Shown piece after piece: positions 35,203-44,216 of a DNA stretch of 64,000 nucleotides. The notes under the pieces are model-generated. The model made no database searches and had not been told where the DNA came from. It saw only the letters and a program-made list of their open reading frames with translations. Each line of letters begins with the position of its first letter. The stretch's first letter is position 1. A program made the translations under genes and the position numbers. The DNA is from DASSNU01 sp035701265 (lineage in GTDB: Bacteria > Gemmatimonadota > Gemmatimonadetes > Gemmatimonadales > Gemmatimonadaceae), in assembly GCA_035701265.1 (NCBI GenBank), contig DASSNU010000017.1, positions 1 through 64,000 on the forward strand, read 5' to 3'.

Positions 35203-37767
35203 TCAGACGGGGCGAAAGCGACGAAGGCGCAAGCTGTTGGAGACGACGCTCACCGAGCTCATTGCCATTGCCGCGCTCGCCAGGATGGGGCTCAACAGGA
35301 TCCCGAACGCCGGATAGAGTACGCCGGCCGCCACGGGGATCCCGATCACGTTGTAGATGAGCGCCCAGAAGAGATTCTGCCGCGTGAGCCGCATGGTGCG
35401 GCGCGAGAGCGCGATCGCGTGCACCACACCGCGCAGGTCGCCGCGCATGAGGGTCACGTCGCCTGCCTCGATGGCGATGTCCGTTCCGGTGCCGATCGCG
35501 ACGCCGACATCGGCCTGGGCGAGCGCCGGCGCATCATTGATCCCGTCGCCCACCAGGGCGACCACGCGCCCGCGCTCCTGGAGCTCCTGCACCGCGGCGA
35601 CCTTTCCCTCCGGAAGCATGCCCGCGATCGCGCGCGCGATGCCCGCTTCGCGCGCGATGGCCTCCGCGGTGCGCGGCGTGTCGCCCGTCACCATCACGAC
35701 CTCGAGCCCCATCGCGCCGAGCCTACGCACCGCGTCGCGCGAGGAGGCCTTGATGGGATCGGCGACGGCAATGAGGCCGACCACGCGATCGTCCTGCGCG
35801 ACGAACACCGGCGTCTTTCCCTGCGTCGCCAGCCGCTCCGCCTCGCGCGCGAGCGGCGCGGGATCGAGCCCCTCATCGCGCAGGAACACATCGCTCCCCA
35901 CCAGCACGCGCACGCCGCCAACCATCCCCACCGCGCCGCGCCCTGTGCGCGCCTCGAATGCCTCCGCCTGCCCAACCGTGAGCCCACGCTCGCGCGCCGC
36001 GCGCACGATCGCCTCGGCCAGCGGATGCTCCGACGCACGCTCCAGTGTTGCGGCCAGCGAGAGCATCGCGTTCGCCGCGGTCGCGTCAGGCGTCGTGCCT
36101 CCCCCTCCCTCTGCTCGGGGCCTCTCCGTCGCGGTCGCCGCGTCGCCGGGCGCGGTCCCCGCCACGGCGACCGTCTCCACGCCGAGCGCGACGTCGCGCT
36201 CGCCGCGTGCGGTGACTCCCGGCGCGACGACGAGATCGGTCACCGACGCGCGCCCTTCCGTCACCGTGCCGGTCTTGTCCAGCACGACGGTGTTCACCTC
36301 CCCCGCACGCTGCAGCGCCTCTCCACCCTTGATGAGCACGCCCAGCTCCGCGCCCTTGCCGGTCGCCACCATCACGGCGGTAGGAACGGCGAGTCCCATC
36401 GCGCACGGACAGGCGATGATGAGCACGGCCACCGCGGCGGAGATCGCGCCGAGCAGTCCGCCGGCCGCGGGGCCTGCCGCGACGTACCACACCACGAAGG
36501 TGATCGCCGCGAGCGTGATGACGACGGGAACGAAGATCGCGCTGATGCGATCGGCCAGCTGCTGGATGGGCGCGCGCGATCCCTGCGCCTGGCGCATGAG
36601 GCGGACGATGCCGGCCAGCATGCTGTCGCTCCCCACGGTGGTGGCGCGATAGCGAAATGCGCCGTTTCCGTTCACGGTAGCGCCGATCACCGTGTCTCCC
36701 ACGCGCTTCTCGACGGGAATGGACTCGCCGGTGAGCATCGACTCGTCCACCGCGCTCGCCCCCGCCACGATCACGCCGTCCACCGGAACGCGCTCCCCCG
36801 GACGCACGAGGATGATGTCCCCGGTGCGCACCTCCTCGATGGCGACGTCCACCTCTTCGTCGCCGCGCAGGCGCCGAGCGGTGCGCGGCTGCAAACGGGC
36901 CAGGCGGCGCAGCGCGGCGGATGTCTCCCCTCTGGCGCGCGCCTCGAGTGTGTTCCCCGCCAGCACGAGCGCGATGATGATGACCACGACCTCGTAGTAC
37001 AGCTCGGCCGACATTCCCTGCCGCGCGAAGAGCTGCGGTGCGACGGTGGCGACCACGGAGTAGAGCAGCGCCGCGCCGGTGCCCACCGCCACGAGCGTGT
37101 TCATGTCCGCCGTGCGGTGACGGAAGGCCACCCACGCGCGCGTGTAGAAGTGCCGCCCCGTCCAGCCGACCACTACGAGCGTGAGCGCCAGGAGGATGAA
37201 TCCCATGGTGCGGTGCGAGACGGCGCCCACCCAGGGGAACGCTGCGGCGATGGCGGGTCCCACGTGTCGCGCGGCCCAGCGCATGAAGGGATCGGCTGAG
37301 GGATGGCGAAGGGCACCGTGCGCCATGTCGGCCATGGAGAGGAGCATGACCACGACGCCGATCACGCCGCTCACGATCGCCTTGCGGCGGAGCGTGCGAT
37401 ACTCGCGCACGCGCTCGGCCTCGCGCGCTTCGTCCGCTTGTGCCTGCGATTCGACAGGAGCGGGGAGCGATGCCCCGTATCCGGTGGCGCGTACGGTGTC
37501 GACCAGCCGCTCCGGCGTGACGACGGCTGGATCGTAGACGACCGTTGCGTCTCCCGTCATGAGGTTCACCGCGGCGGTGGAGACGCCGGCGGTGCGACCG
37601 AGTGCGCGCTGCACGCGCGCCTGGCAGGCGGCGCACGTCATCCCGGTGACGGGCAGCGAGACCGTCTCGAGCGCGCGCAGCGCGTCGACCGGAGCCTCGG
37701 GGGAGGGGGCGATGGTCCCCGCCGACCTGTCGGCGTGCATCGTGGAGGTGTGCGAGTCGCTCGTCAT
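35203..37767 (-). CDS. copA: Copper-exporting P1B-type ATPase
   Basis: An 854-residue pump. One N-terminal heavy-metal domain with TGMTCAACQARV (Cys45, Cys48); eight predicted helices; the membrane metal site CPC (residues 453-455, in IIACPCAMGLAVPTA); phosphorylation site DKTGT (Asp497); and hinge GDGINDAPALAQADVG. The CPC motif with a later Asn-Tyr and Met-Ser helix (NLFWALIYNVIG; ILASAAMAMSSVSVV) identifies the Cu(I) subgroup. A low-complexity insertion of about 50 residues after the P site is Gly/Thr/Ala-rich. It exports Cu(I) to the periplasm. Six nt separate it from csoR. Confidence 0.95.
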   Translation of the reverse strand: MTSDSHTSTMHADRSAGTIAPSPEAPVDALRALETVSLPVTGMTCAACQARVQRALGRTAGVSTAAVNLMTGDATVVYDPAVVTPERLVDTVRATGYGASLPAPVESQAQADEAREAERVREYRTLRRKAIVSGVIGVVVMLLSMADMAHGALRHPSADPFMRWAARHVGPAIAAAFPWVGAVSHRTMGFILLALTLVVVGWTGRHFYTRAWVAFRHRTADMNTLVAVGTGAALLYSVVATVAPQLFARQGMSAELYYEVVVIIIALVLAGNTLEARARGETSAALRRLARLQPRTARRLRGDEEVDVAIEEVRTGDIILVRPGERVPVDGVIVAGASAVDESMLTGESIPVEKRVGDTVIGATVNGNGAFRYRATTVGSDSMLAGIVRLMRQAQGSRAPIQQLADRISAIFVPVVITLAAITFVVWYVAAGPAAGGLLGAISAAVAVLIIACPCAMGLAVPTAVMVATGKGAELGVLIKGGEALQRAGEVNTVVLDKTGTVTEGRASVTDLVVAPGVTARGERDVALGVETVAVAGTAPGDAATATERPRAEGGGGTTPDATAANAMLSLAATLERASEHPLAEAIVRAARERGLTVGQAEAFEARTGRGAVGMVGGVRVLVGSDVFLRDEGLDPAPLAREAERLATQGKTPVFVAQDDRVVGLIAVADPIKASSRDAVRRLGAMGLEVVMVTGDTPRTAEAIAREAGIARAIAGMLPEGKVAAVQELQERGRVVALVGDGINDAPALAQADVGVAIGTGTDIAIEAGDVTLMRGDLRGVVHAIALSRRTMRLTRQNLFWALIYNVIGIPVAAGVLYPAFGILLSPILASAAMAMSSVSVVSNSLRLRRFRPV

Positions 37768-37856
37768 CTGCGCTTCACGGCTGTGTCGCGCGGGCGTGCT
37801 CAGTGCGCGCCGTGCGGTGTACGGCGCGCCTGCGCGCCGGGGAGCCGCGCGTGGCG

Positions 37857-38072
37857 TCAGGCGGGGGACGCGCGGTAGGCGGTGTACCCCGCGTCGTTCA
37901 CCGCGTCGACGATGCGCTGCTCGTCGGTGACGTGCGGGTCGAACTCGACGGTGGCGGATCCCATCTGCACGCGGTCGATCGTGACACCGGGCACCGCGCG
38001 CAGGGCGCCGTTGACGGCGTTCAGGCAGTGTCCGCAGCTCATCCCTTCGATGGTGAGCGTCACGCGTTCCAT
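37857..38072 (-). CDS. copZ: CopZ-like copper chaperone
   Basis: A 71-residue heavy-metal-associated protein, with the ferredoxin-like fold and metal motif GMSCGHC (Cys13, Cys16). CCGGAG stands before the ATG. It is the first gene of the copper operon, directly behind the predicted CsoR-controlled promoter, and would deliver Cu(I) to CopA. 89 nt separate it from copA. Confidence 0.93.
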   Translation of the reverse strand: MERVTLTIEGMSCGHCLNAVNGALRAVPGVTIDRVQMGSATVEFDPHVTDEQRIVDAVNDAGYTAYRASPA

Positions 38073-38101
38073 GGCCGGCTCCGGGTAAGGGCTGTCGGAA
38101 A

Positions 38102-38129
38102 AATATACCCCCTACCCCTATATGCGCAA
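38102..38129 (-). promoter_or_regulatory. copZ promoter with CsoR-type operator in spacer
   Basis: On the minus strand TTGCGC (38129-38124) and TATATT (38107-38102) form -35 and -10 hexamers 16 nt apart. The spacer carries G-runs (plus strand ATATACCCCCTACCCCTATAT, 38103-38123, 21 nt, shown as ATATACCCCC and TACCCCTATAT), the AT-flanked C/G-tract pattern of CsoR operators. Repression at this site would block copZ-copA-csoR. The copZ ATG lies 30 nt downstream of the -10. Confidence 0.72.
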
Positions 38130-38166
38130 CGGCGGAAGCGGGGCGACGCCGCGCGGGAGTGCCGCG

Positions 38167-39546
38167 CTACAGGTGCAGCACGCGCACCGCGACCTGGAAG
38201 TAGATGAGCAGCCCGGCCACGTCCACGAAGCTCGCCACGAAGGGGGACGACGCGATGGCCGGGTCGAAGCCCACGCGCTTGAGCGCGATGGGAAGCAGCG
38301 CCCCCACCAGCGTGCCGGCGAGCACCACGCCGAGCAGCGTGAGCGTGATCACGAGCGCGATGCTCGTCCCGTTGTGCCACATGAGCGCGCGCCCGAAACC
38401 GATCGCGCCCAGGAAGAGCCCCAGCACGATCCCCTGCCCGAGCTCGCGGCGGAGCACGCGCCACACGTCGCGCAGCTCCACGTCGCCCAGCGCCAGCGCG
38501 CGCGTGATGAGTGTGGCCGATTGCGAACCGGAGTTGCCGCCGGAGCTGATGACGAGCGGCACGTAGAACATGAGTGCCGTCACCGTCTCGAGCACTCCCT
38601 GGTAGTGCCGCAGCGCGCTGCCGGTGAACATCTCCTCCACGAACAACAGCACCAGCCAGCTTCCGCGCTTGCGCGCGATGCTCCAGAAGCCGGCCTGGAA
38701 GTACGGCTCCTCCAGCGGCTGGAGTCCGCCCAGCATCTGGAGGTCTTCCGTCTGCTCCTCCTGGATGGCGTCGATGACGTCGTCCACCGTCACCACGCCG
38801 AGCACGCGCCCGAAACCATCCACCACCGGTACGGCCACCAGGTCGTACTTTGCGGCCAGGCGCGCCACTTCCTCTCGGTCGGCGGTGGCCGGCACCGAGA
38901 TGACCTCGCTCCACGCGGTGTCGGAGATGCGCGTGCCCTCGGCGGCGGCGAGCAGCTCGCGCAGCGACAGCACGCCGCGCACGCGTCCCTCGGCATCGGT
39001 GGTGTAGATCGCGTACATCGCCTCGCGCCGCCCCGTGCGCGCCACCGCGCGTACGCTCTTGAGCGCGTCCTCCACCAGCGTGTTCTCCGGCACCGAGACG
39101 AACTCGGTGGTCATGATGCCGCCGGCGGAGTCGGGCGGGTAGGCGAGCAGCCGCTCCGTCTCGCCGCGCGCCTCCGTGGAGATCTGCGACAGGATCTCCT
39201 CGGCGTGCTCCTCCTCCAGTTCCTCGAGCGTGTCGACGCGATCGTCGGGCGTCATCTCGCCGACGATCGCCGCCGCCTGCGCGGGCTGCATGGCCTCGAG
39301 CGTGCGCACGCGCAGCTCTTCTTCCATGTACTCGAGCACGTCGGCGGCGCGCGCGGGGGGAAGCGCGCGCAGCAACTCGGGTACGCGCTCCTCGGGGAGC
39401 GCCTGTGCGACATCGGCCAGATCGGCGGGGTGGATCTCCGCCGTCTCCTCGGCCACGCTCTCCGGCGCCTCCTCGAGCAGCGCCAGGATGTCGGGCGCGA
39501 GCAGCGTGCCGATCGGCCGCTCTTCGCTGGGCGGCGGTGGCGTCAT
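38167..39546 (-). CDS. mgtE: MgtE-family magnesium transporter
   Basis: A 459-residue channel. The cytoplasmic N domain (about 15-125, superhelical, with HPADLADVAQALP and VLEYMEEELRVRTLEAM) is followed by two CBS domains (about 130-260, including DSAGGIMTTEFVSVP and VPVVDGFGRVLGVVTVDDVIDA) and five membrane helices containing the pore motif FYVPLVISSGGNSGSQS. I prefer the ATG at 39546 (GAGG 9 nt upstream) to the one 9 nt earlier; both are in frame. It admits Mg2+, gated by cytoplasmic Mg2+ binding to the N/CBS domains. Downstream of a 174-nt gap and apparently transcribed alone. Confidence 0.93.
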   Translation of the reverse strand: MTPPPPSEERPIGTLLAPDILALLEEAPESVAEETAEIHPADLADVAQALPEERVPELLRALPPARAADVLEYMEEELRVRTLEAMQPAQAAAIVGEMTPDDRVDTLEELEEEHAEEILSQISTEARGETERLLAYPPDSAGGIMTTEFVSVPENTLVEDALKSVRAVARTGRREAMYAIYTTDAEGRVRGVLSLRELLAAAEGTRISDTAWSEVISVPATADREEVARLAAKYDLVAVPVVDGFGRVLGVVTVDDVIDAIQEEQTEDLQMLGGLQPLEEPYFQAGFWSIARKRGSWLVLLFVEEMFTGSALRHYQGVLETVTALMFYVPLVISSGGNSGSQSATLITRALALGDVELRDVWRVLRRELGQGIVLGLFLGAIGFGRALMWHNGTSIALVITLTLLGVVLAGTLVGALLPIALKRVGFDPAIASSPFVASFVDVAGLLIYFQVAVRVLHL

Positions 39547-39720
39547 GGGCACCATCCTCGTGGGTCGGGTGAGGCGGGAGTGGAGGCGCCGGAAGTTACG
39601 ATGTGCGCCGCGCGCGGTACAGTCCGACGGCGCCTGCCTTCGGGCGCGCGGAGAGTATGCGGAGCTTTCATGACGCAACCGGGGGCGGTGGTAGTGCGCG
39701 GCGATCGCGCGGACATCGCG

Positions 39721-39957
39721 TCACACCACCGGCAGGCGGCGCTCCTCGCGGCAGGAGGTGACGCGGTAGCCGGCCGCGGCCACGGCGGCGCGCACGTCGG
39801 CGCAGGTGGCGCGTCCGTCGTGCTCGATCTCGGCGGTACCGAGCGACACCTCGGCGGTGGCGATTCCCTGGACGGCGGTGAGGGCAGTCCACACGGCGCG
39901 GGTGGCGTGCACGCTCGTCATTCCGTCGATCGTCACGCGAATGATCGCTATGGCCAT
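39721..39957 (-). CDS. Small HMA-like protein lacking the CxxC motif
   Basis: A 78-residue protein with the length and pattern of a heavy-metal-associated domain: IIRVTIDGMTSVHATRAVWT, GIATAEVSLGTAEIEHDG, then a second helix and AAAGYRVTSC. At the metal loop the usual GMTCxxC reads GMTSVHA, so both cysteines are replaced and Cu(I) binding as in CopZ is not expected. Two other cysteines (TCADV and TSCREE) exist elsewhere. The start ATG follows a second ATG-like context without a strong ribosome site. It may be a degenerate paralog of copZ (37857-38072) or have a new role. Function unknown. Confidence 0.6.
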   Translation of the reverse strand: MAIAIIRVTIDGMTSVHATRAVWTALTAVQGIATAEVSLGTAEIEHDGRATCADVRAAVAAAGYRVTSCREERRLPVV

Positions 39958-40113
39958 GGTCCTGGGTAGGCGGTCGCGACGTCGCGCGCCGGAGCCACGT
40001 CTCGCGCACCGGCGAAGAAGAACATGCGCGAAAGCTACACGTCGCCCGCCGCCACGGCATCGCGGTGACGCACCGGTTGACGCTCTCCCTCCGCGCCGCG
40101 AAGTTTGCGCACC

Positions 40114-40995
40114 ATGACCGTCGCCTTTCTGGGTCTCGGCGCCATCGGCGCCCCGATGGCGCGGCGTGTGGCCGCGCGTGAGCGCGAGCTGCGCGTCTGG
40201 AACAGGACGCGCGCGCGAGCGGAAGCGCTGGCGCGCGAGCTGGACGTGCACGCGGCCGACACGCCGGCGGATGCCGCGCGCGGTGCGACCGTCGTAATCA
40301 CCTGCCTCCCCACGTCGAACGAGCTGCAGGCGCTGCTGGACGGCGGGCTCGAGAGCGCGCTGGAACCGGGCGCGGTGGTGGTGGATTGCACGTCCGGCTC
40401 CCCCGAGGCGACGCGCGCCATCGCCGCACGGCTGGCCGCGCGCGGCGTGGGGTTCGTGGATGCGCCGGTGAGCGGCGGGGTGTCTGGAGCGGAGCAGGGG
40501 ACGCTCACCGTGATGTGCGGCGGCGATGCGTCCACGGTCGATCGCGTGCGCCCGGTGCTCGAGTCGTTCGGGCGGAAGATCGTCCACGTGGGCCCGGTGG
40601 GCGCGGGGATGGCGGTGAAGGCGGTGAACAACATCCTCCTCGCTGCGCACGTGTGGACGCTGGGCGAGGGGCTCGCACTCCTCGCGCGGAGCGGCGTGCC
40701 GGCATCCACCGCGCTCGACGTGATCAACGCGTCATCGGGGCGATCGAACAGCTCGCAGAATCTCTTTCCGGAGCGAGTGGTGGGGCGCGCCTTTCCGCGC
40801 ACCTTCCGGCTCGCGCTCCTCGACAAGGATGCCGCCACCGCGGCCGCCGCGCTGCGCGATGCGCGCGTCCCCTCGCCATTGCTGCAGCTCACCGCCGAGT
40901 TGATGCGGCTGGCGCACGTCGCGCTCGGCGAGGAGGCGGATCACGTGGAAGCGGTGAAGGTGATCGAGGAGTGGGCCGGAGTGCGCATCGGATGA
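40114..40995 (+). CDS. NAD(P)-dependent beta-hydroxyacid dehydrogenase, second copy
   Basis: A 293-residue member of the 3-hydroxyisobutyrate dehydrogenase family. The N-terminal Rossmann motif AFLGLGAIGAPMARRVA, the substrate motif DCTSGSPEATR, DAPVSGGVSGAEQGTL and the catalytic Lys in MAVKAVNNILLAAH are canonical, closer to the standard family than the copy at 22020-22916. The ATG is preferred to a TTG 9 nt upstream. The stop overlaps the ATG of the next gene (ATGA), so the two are translationally coupled. Confidence 0.9.
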   Translation: MTVAFLGLGAIGAPMARRVAARERELRVWNRTRARAEALARELDVHAADTPADAARGATVVITCLPTSNELQALLDGGLESALEPGAVVVDCTSGSPEATRAIAARLAARGVGFVDAPVSGGVSGAEQGTLTVMCGGDASTVDRVRPVLESFGRKIVHVGPVGAGMAVKAVNNILLAAHVWTLGEGLALLARSGVPASTALDVINASSGRSNSSQNLFPERVVGRAFPRTFRLALLDKDAATAAAALRDARVPSPLLQLTAELMRLAHVALGEEADHVEAVKVIEEWAGVRIG

Positions 40996-42287
40996 CGAGC
41001 CACGTTCGAGCGGAGCGGGAGACGTCCGCGACCCACGCGGGAGCGCCGAGCGCCGTGGCCGGCGTGGACGAGATTCGCGCGCGCTTTCCTGCGCTGCAGC
41101 GCGTGCACGGCGGCGTGCCGGTGGCGTACTTCGACGGCCCTGGCGGAACGCAGGTGCCGGAGTGCGTTGCCGACGCGGTGTCCGACTATCTGCTCCGCCA
41201 CAACGCCAACACGCACTGGGAGTATCCCACCAGCGCGGAGACGGACGCCATTCTCGCCGACGCGCGCGCTGCGCTGGGGGATTTCCTGGGCGCGCCACCG
41301 TCGGAGATCGCGTTCGGCCTCAACATGACCACGCTCACCTTCCACGTGGCGCGCGCGCTCGGGCGGCGCATGCGCGCGGGGGACGAGGTGATCGTCACCG
41401 AGCTGGACCATCACGCCAACGTGGCGCCGTGGGAGGCGCTCGCGCGCGACGTGGGCGTGGTGGTGCGCATGGCGCGCATGCACCGCGACGCGGGGACGCT
41501 CGACTGGGAGCACTTCGACTCGCTTCTCTCCGAGCGCACGAAGGTCGTGGCGATCGGCGCGGCATCGAACGCGCTGGGGACGATCACGCTGGTGCGCGCG
41601 GCGGCGGAGCGCGCGCATCGCGTGGGGGCGCTCACGTTCGTGGATGCGGTGCACTACGCGCCGCACGTGCTGGTGGACGTGCGCCGGCTGCAGTGCGATC
41701 TGCTCGCCTGCTCCGCGTACAAGTTCTACGGCCCGCACGTGGGAGTGTTGTGGGGGCGCGAGGCGTTGCTCGCGGAGCTCGAGCTCCCCAAGCTGGCACC
41801 CGCGCCCGACGAATCACCGGAGCGCGTGGAGACGGGGACGCAGAATCACGAGGGGATCGCGGGCGCGGCGGCCGCGGTGGAGTTCCTGGCGTCGCTCGCG
41901 CACGGCGCGCAGGACAGCCGGCGTGCACGCCTGCACGCGGTGTTCGACGAGCTCCACGAGCGCAATGCACGTCTCACGCGCCGGCTGTGGGACGGGCTGA
42001 GCAGCGTGCCGGGCGTCACGCTCTTCGGGCCGCCCCCCTGGGCGCCGCGCACTCCCACGGTGTCGTTCACCGTGCGTGGAGTGCCTTCCACCGACGTGGC
42101 ACGACGGCTCGCCGCCCGCGGCGTGTTCGTCTCGCACGGCGACTTCTACGCCACCACGATCGTCGACCGGTTGGAGCTTGGCCCGGAAGGGCTCGTGCGC
42201 GCCGGGTGCGCCTGCTACACCACGAGCGAGGAGATCGACCGGCTGGTGGCCGGGGTGAGCGAGATCGCCGCGCACCAGCGCGGCTGA
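40992..42287 (+). CDS. Class V aminotransferase, cysteine desulfurase-like
   Basis: A 431-residue PLP enzyme. Motifs: YFDGPGGTQVPECV, HNANTHWEYPTS, the PLP-ring His in ELDHHANVAPW, and the Schiff-base Lys244 in SAYKFYGPHVGVLWG. This matches the 'cysteine desulfurase-like' (CsdA-related) subgroup. Where SufS-type enzymes have a catalytic Cys loop (RAGHHCA), this one reads VRAGCACYTTSEEID, which keeps cysteines but not the usual context, so desulfurase activity is unproven. The coupling with a hydroxyacid dehydrogenase suggests amino- or keto-acid metabolism instead. Confidence 0.85.
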   Translation: MTSHVRAERETSATHAGAPSAVAGVDEIRARFPALQRVHGGVPVAYFDGPGGTQVPECVADAVSDYLLRHNANTHWEYPTSAETDAILADARAALGDFLGAPPSEIAFGLNMTTLTFHVARALGRRMRAGDEVIVTELDHHANVAPWEALARDVGVVVRMARMHRDAGTLDWEHFDSLLSERTKVVAIGAASNALGTITLVRAAAERAHRVGALTFVDAVHYAPHVLVDVRRLQCDLLACSAYKFYGPHVGVLWGREALLAELELPKLAPAPDESPERVETGTQNHEGIAGAAAAVEFLASLAHGAQDSRRARLHAVFDELHERNARLTRRLWDGLSSVPGVTLFGPPPWAPRTPTVSFTVRGVPSTDVARRLAARGVFVSHGDFYATTIVDRLELGPEGLVRAGCACYTTSEEIDRLVAGVSEIAAHQRG

Positions 42288-42301
42288 GCACACGACCTCG
42301 A

Positions 42302-42958
42302 TCAGTGCGCGCTGTCGTGTCCCATGCCCGGCATGTCGTGCATCTCCGGCATTGCGCCGCGCCGCGCGCGCGCGGCGGCCGCCGCCTCCGCGCTGTCCAT
42401 CGGCGGGAGCAGGGAATCGACGGTGGCCGAGTCCTCCGCGGGAGAGCCGGGTGGCGCGTCGGAGAGGTGCTCCTGCACGATCACCCACCGTCCCCCACGC
42501 CGCTCGAAGAGCGCCGTCCACGCACCGCGGATCACGTGCGGATCGCCCGTGGGCGTACGGTGCGCGATGTCGTAGCGCCCCGTGATCACAGCGGCGCTCG
42601 GCGAGAGCACGTCGACGTACGTCGTGTCCCACCGCCAGACGGGATGCCGCATGTTCTGTCCCACGTACGTCCAGAACTCCCGTAGCTCTCGCTGGAGTGA
42701 ATCGCGGTTGCCCGTGATGTAGCCGCTCGCCGCCGAGACCACCCGACCGCTGTCGGCATAGAGGCTCATGAGATTGGCAACGGGATCGCCGCTGGCGTGC
42801 GCAAAGTCGTACGCCCCGGCCATGAGGCGGCGGAGCGTGTCGGCAATGGCCGCCTGCTGAGCGGGAGTCACCCTCGCGTCTCCAGCGCCATGGCATGCTC
42901 CGGCTGCACACGCGATGGCGGCGATGGCGACCGTGCGGGCGAAGTGGGGGCGCGTCAT
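42302..42958 (-). CDS. NTF2/SnoaL-like domain lipoprotein
   Basis: A 218-residue protein. The signal peptide and lipobox (AAIACAAGAC) are followed by a helix-rich segment with RLMAGAYDFAHASGDPVANL and a curved beta sheet ending in RGAWTALFERRGGRWVIVQE, the pattern of DUF4440/SnoaL (NTF2-like) domains. The C-terminus is acidic then Met/His-rich (MPEMHDMPGMGHDSAH), which could bind copper or silver. No catalytic role can be named. It is convergent with the aminotransferase gene (14 nt apart) and faces a 497-nt gap upstream. Confidence 0.75.
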   Translation of the reverse strand: MTRPHFARTVAIAAIACAAGACHGAGDARVTPAQQAAIADTLRRLMAGAYDFAHASGDPVANLMSLYADSGRVVSAASGYITGNRDSLQRELREFWTYVGQNMRHPVWRWDTTYVDVLSPSAAVITGRYDIAHRTPTGDPHVIRGAWTALFERRGGRWVIVQEHLSDAPPGSPAEDSATVDSLLPPMDSAEAAAAARARRGAMPEMHDMPGMGHDSAH

Positions 42959-43455
42959 GACGACTCCGGCAGTGGAGTGAAGATCGAGCGAGACGATTCC
43001 CGGTGAGACGCCGCCCGGATGGCGGTGTTGGGGACCGCGGTGCGTACATGCCCTCTGTCCCACTCGGGCGCGGCATGAGCCCGCGCGCGACTCTGAGCAG
43101 CTGAAGGGTTGCCCGCCGACGGTCCGGGTGTTTGCGTAGATGCACGGTGTGCGCCGCGCGAGCAAGGGGAACGGCCGCAGGGCGTATCCCCCGCGCGCGA
43201 TCGCTGTCACCGCGCGCGGACAGCGCCCGTCGACGCTGGGGGACGCTCCCCGGATCCGCGGTGCGTTCAGGGCGCCGGGCGCGGGTCAACTTCTGGCGCG
43301 CGGGATGCATTGAGGCACGGTTGTCGCGGGCTCGTTTGCGGATTCCGCGGCCTGGCCGTCGGTGGTGTGAAGCGTTGTTGGAGAATCGTCGGCAGGTTCT
43401 GTCCGCACGAGAACGCTGAAGCGAGTGGTCGAGGTCGGAGTTCTTCGAGGAGGTC
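42959..43455. other. Long intergenic region, no recognised feature
   Basis: 497 bases between the divergent NTF2-like lipoprotein and the proline-rich lipoprotein. I find no gene, repeat or clear promoter; only the final AGGAGG before 43456 is recognisable. Both neighbouring genes must be promoted from here, which may explain the length. Confidence 0.5.
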
Positions 43456-44058
43456 ATGGTGCGCACGATCACGAAGCTGGCCATTGTGCCTGTCGCACTG
43501 GCGGTAGCCGCATGTGCCCGCAGCAAGGACTCCAGCGATCTGAACGGCGACATGAAGCGCGATCTCGCGCTGGCCTCGGCGCCGTCGCTCGAGCTGGCGT
43601 CGGCCGCCACGCAGCATGCGCGCACGGACGTGGTCTCGGCCATCGAGATGCCCGAGCTGGCCAAGAAGAAGCCGGTGGCGGTCCACCGTCCCTCGCCCAA
43701 GCGCGAGGTAGTGGCCACGCCCAAGCCCGCGCCGCAGGTGGCGGAGGCGCCGGCGCCCGACCCCGCGCCGGAGCCGGCCCCCGAGCACGTCGCGGTGCAG
43801 CCATCGGAGCCGATGGGAGAGCCCACTGTGCTGCCGAAGCCTGAACGGGCGCCGCTTCCCGGTCCCGGCTCCAACGTGGACGGGGTGAGCATTGGCGACG
43901 TGATCGGCGTGATCCTGCGCGGCGGGATCGGCGATGACGATCATTGCGATCCGCGCCATCGCCGTCCGCGCGGTGGGATGGGAGGGATCGCGACCATCCC
44001 GATCGGTGGTGGACGGATCAACGTTCCCGTGGGGCCCGGCTCCTTCCCACGCTGGTAG
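43456..44058 (+). CDS. Proline/alanine-rich predicted lipoprotein
   Basis: A 200-residue protein with a lipobox-containing signal (LAVAAC, Cys at about 20). A charged stretch (SKDSSDLNGDMKRD) and a long Pro-Ala-Glu linker (about 80-135, KPAPQVAEAPAPDPAPEPAP) lead to a small C-terminal part with VDGVSIGDVIGVILRGGIGD and a Gly/Pro-rich end. The linker would span or tether across the periplasm, as in TonB-like or anchoring proteins, but no TonB box is visible. AGGAGG sits 2 nt before the ATG and 5 nt before the following GTG. A hairpin 113 nt after the stop likely ends the transcript. Confidence 0.7.
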   Translation: MVRTITKLAIVPVALAVAACARSKDSSDLNGDMKRDLALASAPSLELASAATQHARTDVVSAIEMPELAKKKPVAVHRPSPKREVVATPKPAPQVAEAPAPDPAPEPAPEHVAVQPSEPMGEPTVLPKPERAPLPGPGSNVDGVSIGDVIGVILRGGIGDDDHCDPRHRRPRGGMGGIATIPIGGGRINVPVGPGSFPRW

Positions 44059-44170
44059 CCGGGCGGCCGGCGGGACCGAGCGTTCCGCCGCGCCTTCCCA
44101 CGCAGCGTCCGCTCTTGCAAGGGAGCGCGACCGCGGCAGAGAGCTGATTCGACGTCGCTCGACACGAGAG

Positions 44171-44198
44171 GCCGCCCGCCGGGCATTCGGCGGGCGGC
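44171..44198 (+). terminator. GC-rich hairpin, probable terminator
   Basis: GCCGCCCGCCG (44171-44181) pairs perfectly with CGGCGGGCGGC (44188-44198) around the loop GGCATT, followed by TTCGTGCATCTTTC, a partial T-rich tail. It lies between the proline-rich lipoprotein and the MtfA-like gene (start 44217) and should separate the two. Confidence 0.8.
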
Positions 44199-44216
44199 TT
44201 CGTGCATCTTTCATCC

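Noticed and set aside
43456..44058. Proline-rich lipoprotein as a TonB protein
   Set aside because: It has a proline-rich spacer but is anchored by a lipobox and shows no TonB C-terminal domain.
44202..44216. Upstream GTG start of the MtfA-like gene
   Set aside because: It would add five residues immediately after the terminator hairpin without a ribosome site; the ATG at 44217 is preferred.
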